Shown here piece after piece: positions 16,430 through 25,134 of a stretch of DNA of 64,000 nucleotides. Positions within the stretch are counted from its first letter, which is position 1. Each line of letters begins with the position of its first letter. This DNA is from Amycolatopsis thermoflava N1165 (lineage in GTDB: Bacteria; Actinomycetota; Actinomycetes; Mycobacteriales; Pseudonocardiaceae). Under the pieces are notes generated by a model, which was not told the DNA's origin, ran no database searches, and was given only the letters and a program-made list of their open reading frames with translations. The stretch lies in NCBI RefSeq assembly GCF_000473265.1, contig NZ_KI421511.1:6837909-6901908 (forward strand), in the 5' to 3' direction. Position numbers and translations under genes: made by a program.

Positions 16430-18151
16430 GTGAACGCGTTCGCGGACTGGCTGCTGTCCCTCGCGCATGCCCTGTTCAACCCGGGGTTCTGCCCCGGTGA
16501 CTGGGTGTGGGCCACGGTGGCCGCGGGGGCGCTGACCGCCTTGTTCCCGGTGGTCGGCGCGGTCCTCGTCGCGCTCATGCGGAAGTTCACCGGCAACCGG
16601 TACGACACCGGCACGATCGCGGCCATCGGCGTGATCGCGTTCGTGTTCTCGTTCGGGCTGCCGTGGATGGCGTTCAACGGCATCTCGGGCATCTACCGGG
16701 CCGCGGCCGAGGGCACGTCGTCGCTGTCGAAGGCCGACCTGGCGACGCTGAACCGCGAGTACTGCTCGTTCATCGGCACGCAGAGCGAGTACCTCGGCGG
16801 CGGGCAGAACATCTTCGAGACGATCTTCTACCCCTCCGGCAACGTGCTTGCCTACGGCTACTACCTGGGTGCGCTGGTCGGGCTGCCGCTGCTCGCGCTG
16901 CTGTTCATGATCCTCCAGGCCCGCACCGCGATGCGCCGCGGGCCGAAGTGGCCTGGCCGCCTGCTGTGGGTCGGGTTCGTGATGTTCGTGGTGTTCTCGG
17001 TGGGCGTCTCGGCCAACGCGGGCGTGTTCCTGTGGCTCGGGTTCATCCCGATCGCGATGCTCGGAATCATCCCCATCGCCCTGGTCGGGCCGCCGCCGTG
17101 GTCGGTCATCAACAAGCCGGAGCGGCCGCGCCCGGAGCCGCGGCGCGAGCCCCCGCCCCAGGTGCCGCCACCTCCGCCGCCACAGCAACAGCCGCCGAAG
17201 CAGTACGCGCCGACGGCCGTCGCGCCCGCCGCGCAGGAACTGGCCGCGGCGCCCGGTCCGGTCCCGATGCCGCCCGGGTCGACGGCCAACGGCGGCGGCC
17301 GGTACCGGCGGATCAAGCGCCTCGGCCACGGCGGGTTCGGCACGGTGTGGCAGGCCGTGGACAACCAGCTGGGCCGGACGGTCGCGCTGAAGATCGCCCA
17401 CGCGCCGGACCGGGACACCGAGGAGCGCATGCGCCGCGAGGCGAGGGCGCTCGCGATGGTCGACCACCCGAACTGCGTGCGGGTCTACGACCTGGTCGAG
17501 GAGCCGGACGGGCTCGCCCTGGTCATGGAGTACCTGGAGGGCCAGTCGCTGGCCACCGCGGTGGACACGATGGGGCCGCTGGACGACGTCGCGGCGGGCC
17601 GCCTGTGGGCGACGATGGCAGGCGCGCTGGCCGCCGCGCACGAGAAGGGCGTGCTGCACCGCGACGTGAAGCCGTCGAACGTGATCCTGGACCCGCAGGG
17701 CATGCCGCACCTGATCGATTTCGGCATCGCCCGCAGCCGCGGCGACTCGACGATGACCGCGACCGGGATGATGATCGGCACGCCCGACTTCGTCGCCCCG
17801 GAGCAGGCCGCGGGTGCGGCGGCGTCCCCGGCCTCGGACGCGTGGCAGCTGGCGGCGACCGTGAGCTACGCGCTGTCCGGCTACCCGCCGCGCGGCACCC
17901 GCGAGACGCCGATGGCGGCCCTGATGGCGGCGGCCCGCGCCGAGCCCGTGTCGAAGCTGCCGCAGCGGTCCGCGCACGCCCGGCTGCTGATCGCCTCGCT
18001 CGACAACGAACCCCGCCGCCGCCCGACGCTGCACACGGTGGTGCGTGAGGTGGAGGGCTTCCTGTCCCGGGCGGGCAAGTCGATGGACGGGCCGGTGACG
18101 CGGATCGTGCCACGGCACGGCGGCACGACGCGGGCGATGCCGCCGCGCTGA
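16430..18151 (+). CDS. Membrane Ser/Thr protein kinase with C-terminal kinase domain
   Basis: 573 residues with an unusual order. Residues 1-215 form a membrane domain with about five helices and an external loop (YCSFIGTQSEYLGGGQNIFE). A Pro-rich linker (about 220-280) follows, and the kinase domain fills residues 290-545. Kinase motifs are complete: GHGGFGTVW P-loop, VALKIA (Lys near 320), HRDVKPSN (about 409-416), DFG, and IGTPDFVAPEQ in the activation segment. Most actinobacterial receptor kinases have the kinase first and the sensor outside; here the membrane domain comes first. The GTG start follows the stretch CGAAGGGACCCGGGCG. A kinase-type extracellular domain is encoded separately on the divergent arm. 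Confidence 0.9.
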   Translation: MNAFADWLLSLAHALFNPGFCPGDWVWATVAAGALTALFPVVGAVLVALMRKFTGNRYDTGTIAAIGVIAFVFSFGLPWMAFNGISGIYRAAAEGTSSLSKADLATLNREYCSFIGTQSEYLGGGQNIFETIFYPSGNVLAYGYYLGALVGLPLLALLFMILQARTAMRRGPKWPGRLLWVGFVMFVVFSVGVSANAGVFLWLGFIPIAMLGIIPIALVGPPPWSVINKPERPRPEPRREPPPQVPPPPPPQQQPPKQYAPTAVAPAAQELAAAPGPVPMPPGSTANGGGRYRRIKRLGHGGFGTVWQAVDNQLGRTVALKIAHAPDRDTEERMRREARALAMVDHPNCVRVYDLVEEPDGLALVMEYLEGQSLATAVDTMGPLDDVAAGRLWATMAGALAAAHEKGVLHRDVKPSNVILDPQGMPHLIDFGIARSRGDSTMTATGMMIGTPDFVAPEQAAGAAASPASDAWQLAATVSYALSGYPPRGTRETPMAALMAAARAEPVSKLPQRSAHARLLIASLDNEPRRRPTLHTVVREVEGFLSRAGKSMDGPVTRIVPRHGGTTRAMPPR

Positions 18152-18389
18152 CCCGGGGTTTGTCGTGCCGGATGGGGCATGGGGCGCTTCCGGTCAGGGG
18201 GTGCCCAGGACTAGCCGGTGACGCGGGGTGCGCCGGTGGTGCGCTTGTCGTCGAGCGGCTGTCTGCGGGTCCTTCTGGGCGGGCCAGCGAAGCGGATCGC
18301 GCTGGTGCGCTGCGGCGGTGCCGCCGCACTGATCTCGGGTTCCGTGGGACCGGGTGTGCGGCGGTGCGTCGCCCCGAGTCGTGGCGTCG

Positions 18390-19037
18390 CTATCGGTGGG
18401 GTAGCGCGGAGCGCCGGCTGGTGTGCTTCCGGCCCAGCAGGATCGCCTGCGGGTGCTTCGCGCCTTCCAGCTCCACCCGGGCGGCGATGTCGAAACCGGC
18501 CCGTTTCAGCAGCTTCGCGACGTGGTCGGGCGGCAGCAGGTACGCGTCGTAGTCCACCGGGTGGCCGTAGGCCGTCTCGGGTTGCAGCTGGGCGTTTCCG
18601 GCGTGGAAGCCGATCACCACGTGACCTTCGGGCGCCAGCGCGCGGGCGAAGCCGGCGAACACGCTCGGCAGCACGGCGGGCGGGACGTGGAAGATCGACC
18701 ACCACGCGACGATCCCGCCCAGGGACCCGTCCGCCACTTCGAGCGCCGTCATCGAGCCCACCTCGAACCGCAGCTGCGGGTACGACCGGCGGGCGATCTC
18801 GACCATCCCGGGTGACAAGTCGACGCCAAACGCTTGCGTGCCGAGTCCCGCGAGGTGCGCCGTCACGTGGCCGGGTCCGCAGCCGACGTCGGCGACCGGG
18901 CCGGTCACCAGCTCGGCGAAGGCGCTCAGCATCCCTCGGCCCACCGCGTCCGCCGCGAACCGCGGGCGGACGAACTCGGCGTAGTCCTCCGCCACCCGGT
19001 CGTACGACTCCCGGGCGCGGTCGAGGTACCCGGTCAT
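18390..19037 (-). CDS. Class I SAM-dependent methyltransferase
   Basis: 215 residues with the Methyltransf_11/25 core: VADVGCGPGHVTAHLAGLG (SAM loop), FGVDLSPGMVEIARRSYP (acidic end of strand 2), then IVAWWSIFHVPPAVLPSVFA and LLPPDHVAKLLKRAGFDIAA. The type resembles small-molecule methyltransferases with the N-terminal SYDRVAEDYAEFV helix. The substrate is unknown. Its ATG overlaps the pmt stop (ATGA), so it is the second gene of a coupled pair with the mannosyltransferase. Confidence 0.87.
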   Translation of the reverse strand: MTGYLDRARESYDRVAEDYAEFVRPRFAADAVGRGMLSAFAELVTGPVADVGCGPGHVTAHLAGLGTQAFGVDLSPGMVEIARRSYPQLRFEVGSMTALEVADGSLGGIVAWWSIFHVPPAVLPSVFAGFARALAPEGHVVIGFHAGNAQLQPETAYGHPVDYDAYLLPPDHVAKLLKRAGFDIAARVELEGAKHPQAILLGRKHTSRRSALPHR

Positions 19038-20515
19038 CGCCAGGACGGCAGCCAGAGCTCCGCCTGCCAGCGGGCGTTGCTGATCGGGTCGCCGTTCAGG
19101 ATGGGCCACAGCCACGCGAAGTTCGCCACTACCAGGCCGACGTACAGCGCCACCACCAGCAGCCCCGTCCCGCGGCGTTCGAACCCGCGCCGTGCGCTGC
19201 CCAGGATCTGGCCCAGCGCGAGGGTCAGCCCGAGCGCCAGGAACGGCGCCATCGGCGTGGCGTAGAAGAAGTACATCTGCCGGTCGATGTTCGTGAACCA
19301 CGGCAGGAACCCGGCGAGGTAGCCGACCAGCACGGCGGCGTAGCGCCAGTCGAACCGGAACAGCCAGCGCCACAGGCCCCACCCGAGCATCGGGATCGCG
19401 AGCCACCACGTCGCGGGCGTGCCGATCAGCATCGTCGCCCGGATGCAGTCCGACGCGCCGCACGTGCCGTTGCCCGACTCGTAGTAGTAGAGCATCGGCC
19501 GCAGGCCCATCGGCCACGTCCACGGCTTCGACTCCCACGGGTGCGGGTCGTCCTTCGGCGTGACCAGGCTTTCGTGGAAGTGCAGCACGTTCATCGAGTA
19601 GTCGCCCAGCGACCGCAGCGCGGGCGGCACCCAGCTCCAGAACCCGGGGTCGATGCCCTGCAGTTCGGTGTAGTGCCGGTCGGTGCCGGACTCGCTCGCG
19701 AACCACGCCCACCAGCTCGCCACGTACATCAGCGCGGGGATGGCGAGGATGGCCCACAACGCGGGCAGCACGTCCCGGCGCAGCGTCCCGGCCCACGGCC
19801 GCGGCACCCCCGCCGCCCGGCGAGCGGCCACGTCGAACCCGACGCACAGCAGCCCGAAGAACGCCATGTAGTACAGGCCCGACCACTTGACCGCGAACGT
19901 CAGGCCGAGGCACACCCCGGCCGCGAACCGCCACCAGCGGAAGCCCAGCCGCGGCCCCCACGGCGACTCGTCCGCCCAGCCCTCGGCGACCGCCACCGCC
20001 AGCCGCCGCCGCACCTGGTCACGGTCGCACAGCAGGCACGCGAACGCGGACAGCGCGAACACGGCGATGAAGATGTCCAGCATGCCCATCCTGGCCTGCA
20101 GGAACAGCACGCCGTCGCAGATCACGAGTATCCCGGCGATGCCGCCGAGCAGCGTCGAGCGGGTCAGCCGTCGCGCGATGCGGATGGTCAGCAGCACGAT
20201 GATCGTGCCCGCCACGGCCGCGCTGAAGCGCCAGCCCCAGCCGTTGTACCCGAACATCCACTCGCCGAGCGCGATCAGCTGCTTCGCCAGCGGCGGGTGC
20301 ACCACCAGCTCGTAGCCCGCGTTGTCCTCGAACCCGCCGTTGCGCAGCATCTGCCACGCCTGCGGCACGTAGTGCTTCTCGTCGAAGACCGGGGTGCCCT
20401 TGTCGGTGGGGGAGCCGAGGTTCTGGAAGCGGGTGACCGCCGCGACCAGCGTCAGGACGATCGTGACCACCCAGCCGGTCGGCCGGCATCGGCCGTCCGA
20501 GCAGGGTGGCGGCAC
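19034..20515 (-). CDS. pmt: Polyprenyl-phosphate-mannose protein O-mannosyltransferase (GT39)
   Basis: Integral membrane glycosyltransferase of about 493 residues in this frame. The GT39 signature is present: RFQNLGSPTDKGTPVFDEKH with the catalytic DE, then the HPPLAKQLIALGE strand and many helices. It glycosylates secreted proteins during Sec export. The expected N-terminus is found in another frame upstream: VTALLTRPDQVDHLRPPTDR and TLLGRPMPADR, beginning at GTG 20573 right after a -10 box. The frame switches near 20486. Either a small deletion has damaged the gene, the sequence has an indel error, or a shorter GTG-started protein (20515) is made. It is divergent from rsmI, as is usual in actinobacteria. 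Confidence 0.88.
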   Translation of the reverse strand: MPPPCSDGRCRPTGWVVTIVLTLVAAVTRFQNLGSPTDKGTPVFDEKHYVPQAWQMLRNGGFEDNAGYELVVHPPLAKQLIALGEWMFGYNGWGWRFSAAVAGTIIVLLTIRIARRLTRSTLLGGIAGILVICDGVLFLQARMGMLDIFIAVFALSAFACLLCDRDQVRRRLAVAVAEGWADESPWGPRLGFRWWRFAAGVCLGLTFAVKWSGLYYMAFFGLLCVGFDVAARRAAGVPRPWAGTLRRDVLPALWAILAIPALMYVASWWAWFASESGTDRHYTELQGIDPGFWSWVPPALRSLGDYSMNVLHFHESLVTPKDDPHPWESKPWTWPMGLRPMLYYYESGNGTCGASDCIRATMLIGTPATWWLAIPMLGWGLWRWLFRFDWRYAAVLVGYLAGFLPWFTNIDRQMYFFYATPMAPFLALGLTLALGQILGSARRGFERRGTGLLVVALYVGLVVANFAWLWPILNGDPISNARWQAELWLPSWR

Positions 20516-20568
20516 GGTCCGTCGGCGGGCGGAGGTGGTCCACCTGGTCCGGTCGCGTCAGCAGAGCG

Positions 20569-20630
20569 GTCACGGGGGTGATCCTAGGGACCCACGGGTG
20601 AACTCGGAGTTCCCGCGCGGCTAATAGGGT
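20569..20630. promoter_or_regulatory. Divergent pmt / rsmI leaderless promoters
   Basis: On the minus strand TAGGAT (20586-20581) lies 7 nt before GTG 20573, the expected start of pmt. On the plus strand TAGGGT (20625-20630) lies 7 nt before ATG 20638 of rsmI. Both spacings are those of leaderless actinobacterial transcripts. The pmt box supports 20573 as the authentic start and so supports the frameshift reading. Confidence 0.55.
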
Positions 20631-20637
20631 GAAGGCC

Positions 20638-21465
20638 ATGCCACTCGTCCTCGCCGCGACCCCCCTCGGTGACTCCCGCGACGCTTCGCCGCGCCTGGTC
20701 ACCGCACTGGCCGAGGCGGACGTGATCGCCGCCGAGGACACCCGGCGGCTGCGGTCGCTGGCCACCGCGCTGGACGTGACGCCGCGCGGGCGGGTGGTCA
20801 GCTTCTACGAGGACGTCGAGACGTCCCGGCTGCCGAAGCTGCTGGAGGCGCTGCGGGCCGGGGAGACGGTCGTGCTGGTCACCGACGCCGGCATGCCCAG
20901 CGTGTCCGATCCGGGGTACCGCCTGGTCGCCGCGTGCGTCGAGGAGGACCTGCCGGTCACCTGCCTGCCCGGTCCGTCGGCGGTGACGACCGCGCTGGCG
21001 CTGTCCGGGCTGCCCAGCGACCGGTTCTGCTTCGAGGGCTTCGCGCCGCGCAAGCCGGGTGAGAAGGGGCGCTGGTTCCGCGAGCTGGCGGCCGAGCCGC
21101 GGACGGTCGTGTTCTTCGAGTCGCCGCACCGGCTGGCCGCGACGCTGACCGAAGCGGCCGCCGCCCTGGGTGACGAGCGGCGGGCGGCGGTGTGCCGGGA
21201 GCTGACGAAGACGTACGAGGAGGTGCGGCGCGGGACGCTGCCCGAGCTGGCGGCCTGGGCGGCGGACGGCGTGCGCGGCGAGATCACGGTGGTGCTGGAG
21301 GGCGCCCGGCCACGGGCGGTGTCGGTGACGGACCTGGTGGCGGAGGTGTCGGCCCGCGTGGCGGCAGGCGAGCGGCTCAAGTCCGCGGCGGCCGAGGTCG
21401 CCGAGGCGACCGGGGTGTCGAAGAAGGAGCTGTACGACGCGGTGCTGGCGGCGCGGCGCGCCTGA
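20638..21465 (+). CDS. rsmI: 16S rRNA (cytidine1402-2'-O)-methyltransferase
   Basis: 275-residue RsmI of the tetrapyrrole-methylase fold. The start PLVLAATPLGD corresponds to the SAM/GxP strand. AAEDTRR, SFYEDVE, VTDAGMPSVSDPGYRLV and CLPGPSAVTTALALSGLPSDRFCFEGF are family blocks. FFESPHRLAATL and CRELTKTYEEVRRGTL follow. The C-terminal helical extension (SKKELYDAVLAARRA) is typical. It 2'-O-methylates C1402 of 16S rRNA in the ribosomal P site. ATG 20638 is chosen over GTG 20629 because family members begin MPLVLAATPLGD and TAGGGT is 7 nt upstream. Confidence 0.95.
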   Translation: MPLVLAATPLGDSRDASPRLVTALAEADVIAAEDTRRLRSLATALDVTPRGRVVSFYEDVETSRLPKLLEALRAGETVVLVTDAGMPSVSDPGYRLVAACVEEDLPVTCLPGPSAVTTALALSGLPSDRFCFEGFAPRKPGEKGRWFRELAAEPRTVVFFESPHRLAATLTEAAAALGDERRAAVCRELTKTYEEVRRGTLPELAAWAADGVRGEITVVLEGARPRAVSVTDLVAEVSARVAAGERLKSAAAEVAEATGVSKKELYDAVLAARRA

Positions 21466-21474
21466 GCAGGTGCG

Positions 21475-22098
21475 TCAGGCGGGGTCCTTCCGCATCGCCC
21501 AGGTGGTCGGACCGCCGTCGGGAAGGGCGACCTGCGCGGTCACCTGGAAGCCCAGCCCCTGGTAGAAGCCCACATTCGACTCCAGCGAGGTCTCCAGGTA
21601 GGCCGGGTGCCCTTCCGCGGCGGCGGCGCGCAACCCGGGCGCGAGGACCGCCCGGCCGAGGCCCTCGCCCTGACGGCCGGGCGCCACACCGACCGTGGCG
21701 AGGAACCACACGGGCCCGGTCGGCCGGTGCGGGACCATCGCCTCCTCCGCGGCCGCCGCGGCCGCCGCCCGGTCACCGGCCAGCTCGCGGAGCCGCGGGG
21801 CCAGTGCGTCCAGGTCGGGCTTGCTTGAGGTGGGCGTCGTCCACACCGCCACCGCCGCTACGTCGTCGCTCACCCAGACCCGCCCACACGGCAGCCCGAC
21901 GTGTTCCAGGAACAGCCGTTGCAGCTCAGTCACCCGTGCGACGTGGTCCGCCGCCGCGACGGTGTGCCGCGTGAACGGGTAGTCCGCGAAGGCCGCGCCC
22001 AGGGTCGCCGCCGCGGCGTCGAGGTCGGCTGCGGTGCCGAGGCGGATCAGGTGAGCAGCGCTTCCAGCGGGGCGGCTTTGTGCAGGCATTCCTGCCAT
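21475..22098 (-). CDS. GNAT family N-acetyltransferase
   Basis: 207-residue acetyltransferase. The core has HLIRLGTAADLDAAAATLGA at the start, WFLATVGVAPGRQGEGLGRA (beta-4 and the R/Q-xx-G-x-G/A acetyl-CoA loop) and AYLETSLESNVGFYQGLGFQ (motif B, Asn and Tyr). The acceptor is unknown. ATG 22098 has GGAGGCAGA directly upstream; ATG 22089 is the alternative. The 5' end overlaps the 3' end of pabB by about 50 bp in another frame, so the two are transcribed together. Confidence 0.87.
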   Translation of the reverse strand: MAGMPAQSRPAGSAAHLIRLGTAADLDAAAATLGAAFADYPFTRHTVAAADHVARVTELQRLFLEHVGLPCGRVWVSDDVAAVAVWTTPTSSKPDLDALAPRLRELAGDRAAAAAAAEEAMVPHRPTGPVWFLATVGVAPGRQGEGLGRAVLAPGLRAAAAEGHPAYLETSLESNVGFYQGLGFQVTAQVALPDGGPTTWAMRKDPA

Positions 22099-23288
22099 TC
22101 TGCCTCCGCGTCCGAATCCGCGGTGATGCCGCCGCCGACCCCGAGCGCGATCGAACCGCCGTGCACCTCGAAAGTGCGGATCGCGACGTTCAGCTCCAGC
22201 CCGGCCACCGGCGACGCCAGACCGACCGCGCCCGTGTAGACCCCGCGCGGCCGCGGCTCCAGCTCCGCGATCAGCTCCAGCGCCCGGATCTTCGGCGCGC
22301 CCGTCACCGAGCCGGGCGGGAAGGTCGCGGCCAGCAACTCCGCGTCCGACGTGACCACCCGCCCCGCCACGGTCGACTCCAGGTGCCACACGCCGGGCGC
22401 CGGCCGCACCCGCAGCAGCTCGGGCACCCGCACGCTGCCCACCGCGCACACCCGGCCGAGGTCGTTGCGCACCAGGTCGGTGATCATCACGTTCTCGGCC
22501 ACGTCCTTGACCGACTCGCGCAGCCGTCGCGCCAGCACGTCGTCCGCCGGGCCGCGCCGGGGCAGCGTGCCCTTGATCGGCGTCGAACGGACCTGGTCGC
22601 CGTGGCGGGCGAGGAACAGCTCGGGCGACAACGACACGACACTGCCCCACTCGCCGGTGAGGAACGCGGCCCGGCGCGGCTGCAACCCGCGCACTCCCTG
22701 CGCGAACAACGCGGCGGGCGAGCCCTCGAACGTGCCCTCGAAGCGTGTGCAGATGTTGGCCTGGAACAGCTCGCCGGCCTCGATGGCGTGCACGCACGCC
22801 TTCACCGCGTCGCCGTGTTCGGCGGGCAGCGGACGGTGTAACGGCCCCGCCTGCCAGGCCGGGGACGGCGCCGCCCGGCTCAGCAGGTCCGCGAACTCCG
22901 CCGCCAGGTCCGGGCCCCCGAGCGATTCGAACCACCACCAGCCGTCCGCGTCCAGCCGCAGGACGTGGTCGGCCCAGCCCCACACCGCCTCGGGCAGCGC
23001 CGTGCGGCGGCCGGACGGGTCGGTCAGGTCGTAGGAGAGATATCCGAACCAGCCACCGCCGACGACCCCCTCCGGAGCCTCGACCCGCGGTTGCCGGTCC
23101 GGCACCTCGAACGGGTCGGTGACCGGGCGGAGCTGGACCTCGGGCGCCAGCACCGCCTGGGAGCCGAACCACTCGCCGCACAGACCGGCCGCCGTGCCGA
23201 TCCCCCGGTTGCGGGCGCGCTCGTCGAGGAGGAGCAGCACCTCATCCGGTGTTCTTCCCCGGCTCAGCCTCGTTCGTGTCGCCCGCAC
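22047..23288 (-). CDS. pabB: Aminodeoxychorismate synthase component I
   Basis: 413-residue chorismate-utilising enzyme making 4-amino-4-deoxychorismate for folate. Chorismate-binding blocks are present: AIEAGELFQANICTRFEG, SLSPELFLARHGDQVRSTPI, PIKGTLPR, ENVMITDLVRNDLGRVC, TFPPGSVTGAPKIRALELI and YTGAVG. PIKGT (rather than the anthranilate-synthase type PIAGT) fits PabB; the Lys forms the covalent intermediate. No pabA glutaminase is adjacent. GTG 23288 is chosen because family similarity begins soon after and a CACAAT box lies just upstream. Longer starts would run into the divergent gene beginning at 23317. Confidence 0.9.
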   Translation of the reverse strand: MRATRTRLSRGRTPDEVLLLLDERARNRGIGTAAGLCGEWFGSQAVLAPEVQLRPVTDPFEVPDRQPRVEAPEGVVGGGWFGYLSYDLTDPSGRRTALPEAVWGWADHVLRLDADGWWWFESLGGPDLAAEFADLLSRAAPSPAWQAGPLHRPLPAEHGDAVKACVHAIEAGELFQANICTRFEGTFEGSPAALFAQGVRGLQPRRAAFLTGEWGSVVSLSPELFLARHGDQVRSTPIKGTLPRRGPADDVLARRLRESVKDVAENVMITDLVRNDLGRVCAVGSVRVPELLRVRPAPGVWHLESTVAGRVVTSDAELLAATFPPGSVTGAPKIRALELIAELEPRPRGVYTGAVGLASPVAGLELNVAIRTFEVHGGSIALGVGGGITADSDAEAEWQECLHKAAPLEALLT

Positions 23289-23316
23289 GGGGACATTGTG
23301 ACCTACCGTCGGACGC

Positions 23317-24300
23317 ATGCGTGTGGTCGAGACGGAGCAGATCTGCAAGGTGACGGGCGCCGATTCGATCAACCGGACCGACCGGTTCGCCATCCACGGC
23401 ACGGATCTCGGCATCCTGTGGGACGGCGGTGACGGGCGGGTCTTCGTGTTGTTCGGCGACACCTTCGGCGAGGGCTGGGGCGGCGACGGCGGCGGCCCGA
23501 ACAGCGCCGACTGGCGCAGCAACGTCCTCGCCTACTCGGCCAGCAGGGACCTGGCCGCCGGTCTCACGCTCGACGGCGTCGTCACGCGCCCGGACGGCAC
23601 CGCAGCCCAGGTCATCGCGCGGGACGAGCGCCGGGACGAGGTGACCGTCATCCCGAACTCGGGCCTGGCGGTCGACGGGCTCCAGGTCGTGCACTACATG
23701 TCCGTGCGGCAGTGGGGCCCGCCGGGGAAGTGGACCACCAACTACTCCGGCCTCGCCGTCTCCGACGACGGCGGGGTCACCTGGGCCAAGCCGTGGAGCG
23801 CGCGCTGGATCAACCGCGCCGAGCGGGACGACCCGTTCCAGATGTGTGCGCTGGCCCGCGAGGGCGACCACGTTTACCTCTTCGGCACGACCAACGGGCG
23901 GCACGGCGACGCCTACCTGGCCCGCACGGCGATCCCGCACCTGCTGGACGCGTCGTCCTACGAGTACTTCGACGGCCGCGGCTGGACGCGGGACGAGTTC
24001 GCCGCCGCGCCGGTCATCCCGGGCCCGGTCGGGGAGCTGTCCGTCGCCTACGACGTCCACCTCGGGCAGTGGCTGGCGATGCACCTGGACGACCCGGGCG
24101 GCGCGATCCTGCTGCGCTCCGCCGACCGGCTCACCGGTCCGTGGTCGCCCGGCCAGGTCGCCGTGCCCGGGCACCAGTACCCCGGCCTCTACGGCGGTTA
24201 CCTGCACCCGTGGGCGCTGGACGGCCCGGACGTCTACTACCTCATGTCGCAGTGGGGCCCGTACAACGTGTTCCTGATGCGGAGCGGGCTAGAGCAGTAG
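23317..24300 (+). CDS. DUF4185 beta-propeller protein
   Basis: 327 residues of the DUF4185 family, a five-bladed propeller related to glycosidases. Recognisable blocks are GTDLGILWDGGDGRVFVLFG, GDTFGEGW, WRSNVLAYS, TNYSGLAVSDDGGVTW, DPFQMCALAREGDHVYLFGT and MSQWGPYNVFLM. There is no signal peptide at this start. Enzymatic activity is not established for the family; D-arabinan degradation has been reported for some DUF4185 members. Its start codon lies 28 bp from that of pabB, back to back. Its 3' end overlaps the convergent GH25 gene by 12 bp. Confidence 0.85.
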   Translation: MRVVETEQICKVTGADSINRTDRFAIHGTDLGILWDGGDGRVFVLFGDTFGEGWGGDGGGPNSADWRSNVLAYSASRDLAAGLTLDGVVTRPDGTAAQVIARDERRDEVTVIPNSGLAVDGLQVVHYMSVRQWGPPGKWTTNYSGLAVSDDGGVTWAKPWSARWINRAERDDPFQMCALAREGDHVYLFGTTNGRHGDAYLARTAIPHLLDASSYEYFDGRGWTRDEFAAAPVIPGPVGELSVAYDVHLGQWLAMHLDDPGGAILLRSADRLTGPWSPGQVAVPGHQYPGLYGGYLHPWALDGPDVYYLMSQWGPYNVFLMRSGLEQ

Positions 24301-24903
24301 GTCGGCCAGCGTGAACGGGTAGACCAGGGCGTCCATGCCGATGGGGCCGGACACGCCGGGCATCGGCGGCACCGAGCTGTGCTCGTGCAGCGCAAGGCGC
24401 GGGTGGAACCAGCCGGGGCGGCCCGGGATGTCGTTGTGCCGCGCCACCCACAGCACGACTTCGCGGTCGGCCCACTTCTGCGGGTGCAACCGGCGCAACC
24501 AGAGCCCGTAGTCGGCGTAGATCACGACCCGCTCGATGCCCGCGGACTGCCGCACGGTCTTGATCCACGCCTTCACGAACCGGTCGTCGACACCCTCCGC
24601 CTCGACTTCGAGCGTCGGCGCGAGCGAACCCGGCCCGAACACCCCGAGCCCGCGCCCCGCGCGCACGCACAGCTCGGCCTGGTCGTGGGGCGCGCCGGGG
24701 CGCGCGTAGTGGCGGATGCCGGTGCGGATGCCGGCCCGCTGCGCCGCTTCGATCTGTTTCCCGGCGCCGCGGTCGAGCCAGTTCGTGTTCTCGGTGACGG
24801 TGATGGAGGCGAACGAGACCGCGCCGGACCGGACCGCGTCCCAGTCCGCCACGGTCGCGTGCAGCGCGAGGTTGATCCCGCGCTCCGTGCTGCCCTCCGT
24901 CAA
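24289..24903 (-). CDS. GH25-like (lysozyme/muramidase-type) protein
   Basis: 204 residues with the GH25 outline: GINLALHATVADWDAV at the start of strand 1, SFASITVTENTNWLD, AQRAGIRTGIRHYARPG, then TLEVEAEGVDDRFVKAWIKT (in place of the usual D-x-E catalytic strand), RVVIYADYGLWL and VVLWVARHND. The canonical first-strand D-V-S is replaced by N-L-A, and TLEVEAEG keeps acidic residues, so activity is uncertain. There is no signal peptide. The start is TTG (24903); no ATG or GTG fits. It faces DUF4185 tail to tail, overlapping by 12 bp. Confidence 0.7.
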   Translation of the reverse strand: MTEGSTERGINLALHATVADWDAVRSGAVSFASITVTENTNWLDRGAGKQIEAAQRAGIRTGIRHYARPGAPHDQAELCVRAGRGLGVFGPGSLAPTLEVEAEGVDDRFVKAWIKTVRQSAGIERVVIYADYGLWLRRLHPQKWADREVVLWVARHNDIPGRPGWFHPRLALHEHSSVPPMPGVSGPIGMDALVYPFTLADLLL

Positions 24904-25083
24904 ACCGCCGCCTTCATTCCGCGCAAATGCGTTCGCCAGGACACTGCGTAGTCACCATAAGCGCGAAAAGCCCCGGTTGCCGTATCGACGCACCACCCGA
25001 AAAGGGTGTGACCCACAGCAAGTACCGGGCGTGACGGCACGGGGTGACGGCACGGTCACCGTCGGGGAGTCCACAGTGGAGGC

Positions 25084-25107
25084 GGCGGCCGGAGGAACCC
25101 GGCCGCC
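25084..25107. terminator. Strong GC hairpin between GH25 gene and IS remnant
   Basis: GGCGGCCGG and CCGGCCGCC form a perfect 9-bp stem with a 6-nt loop (AGGAAC). A second overlapping inverted copy follows to 25129. No U-tract follows, so this is a structural terminator or IS-end fossil. The rest of 24904-25134 shows no gene. Confidence 0.45.
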
Positions 25108-25134
25108 GGCCCGCGGACCGGCGGCCGGGTCTGC

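Noticed and set aside
23289-23522. N-terminal extension of pabB
   Set aside because: Would be antisense to the start of the DUF4185 gene and has no family similarity.
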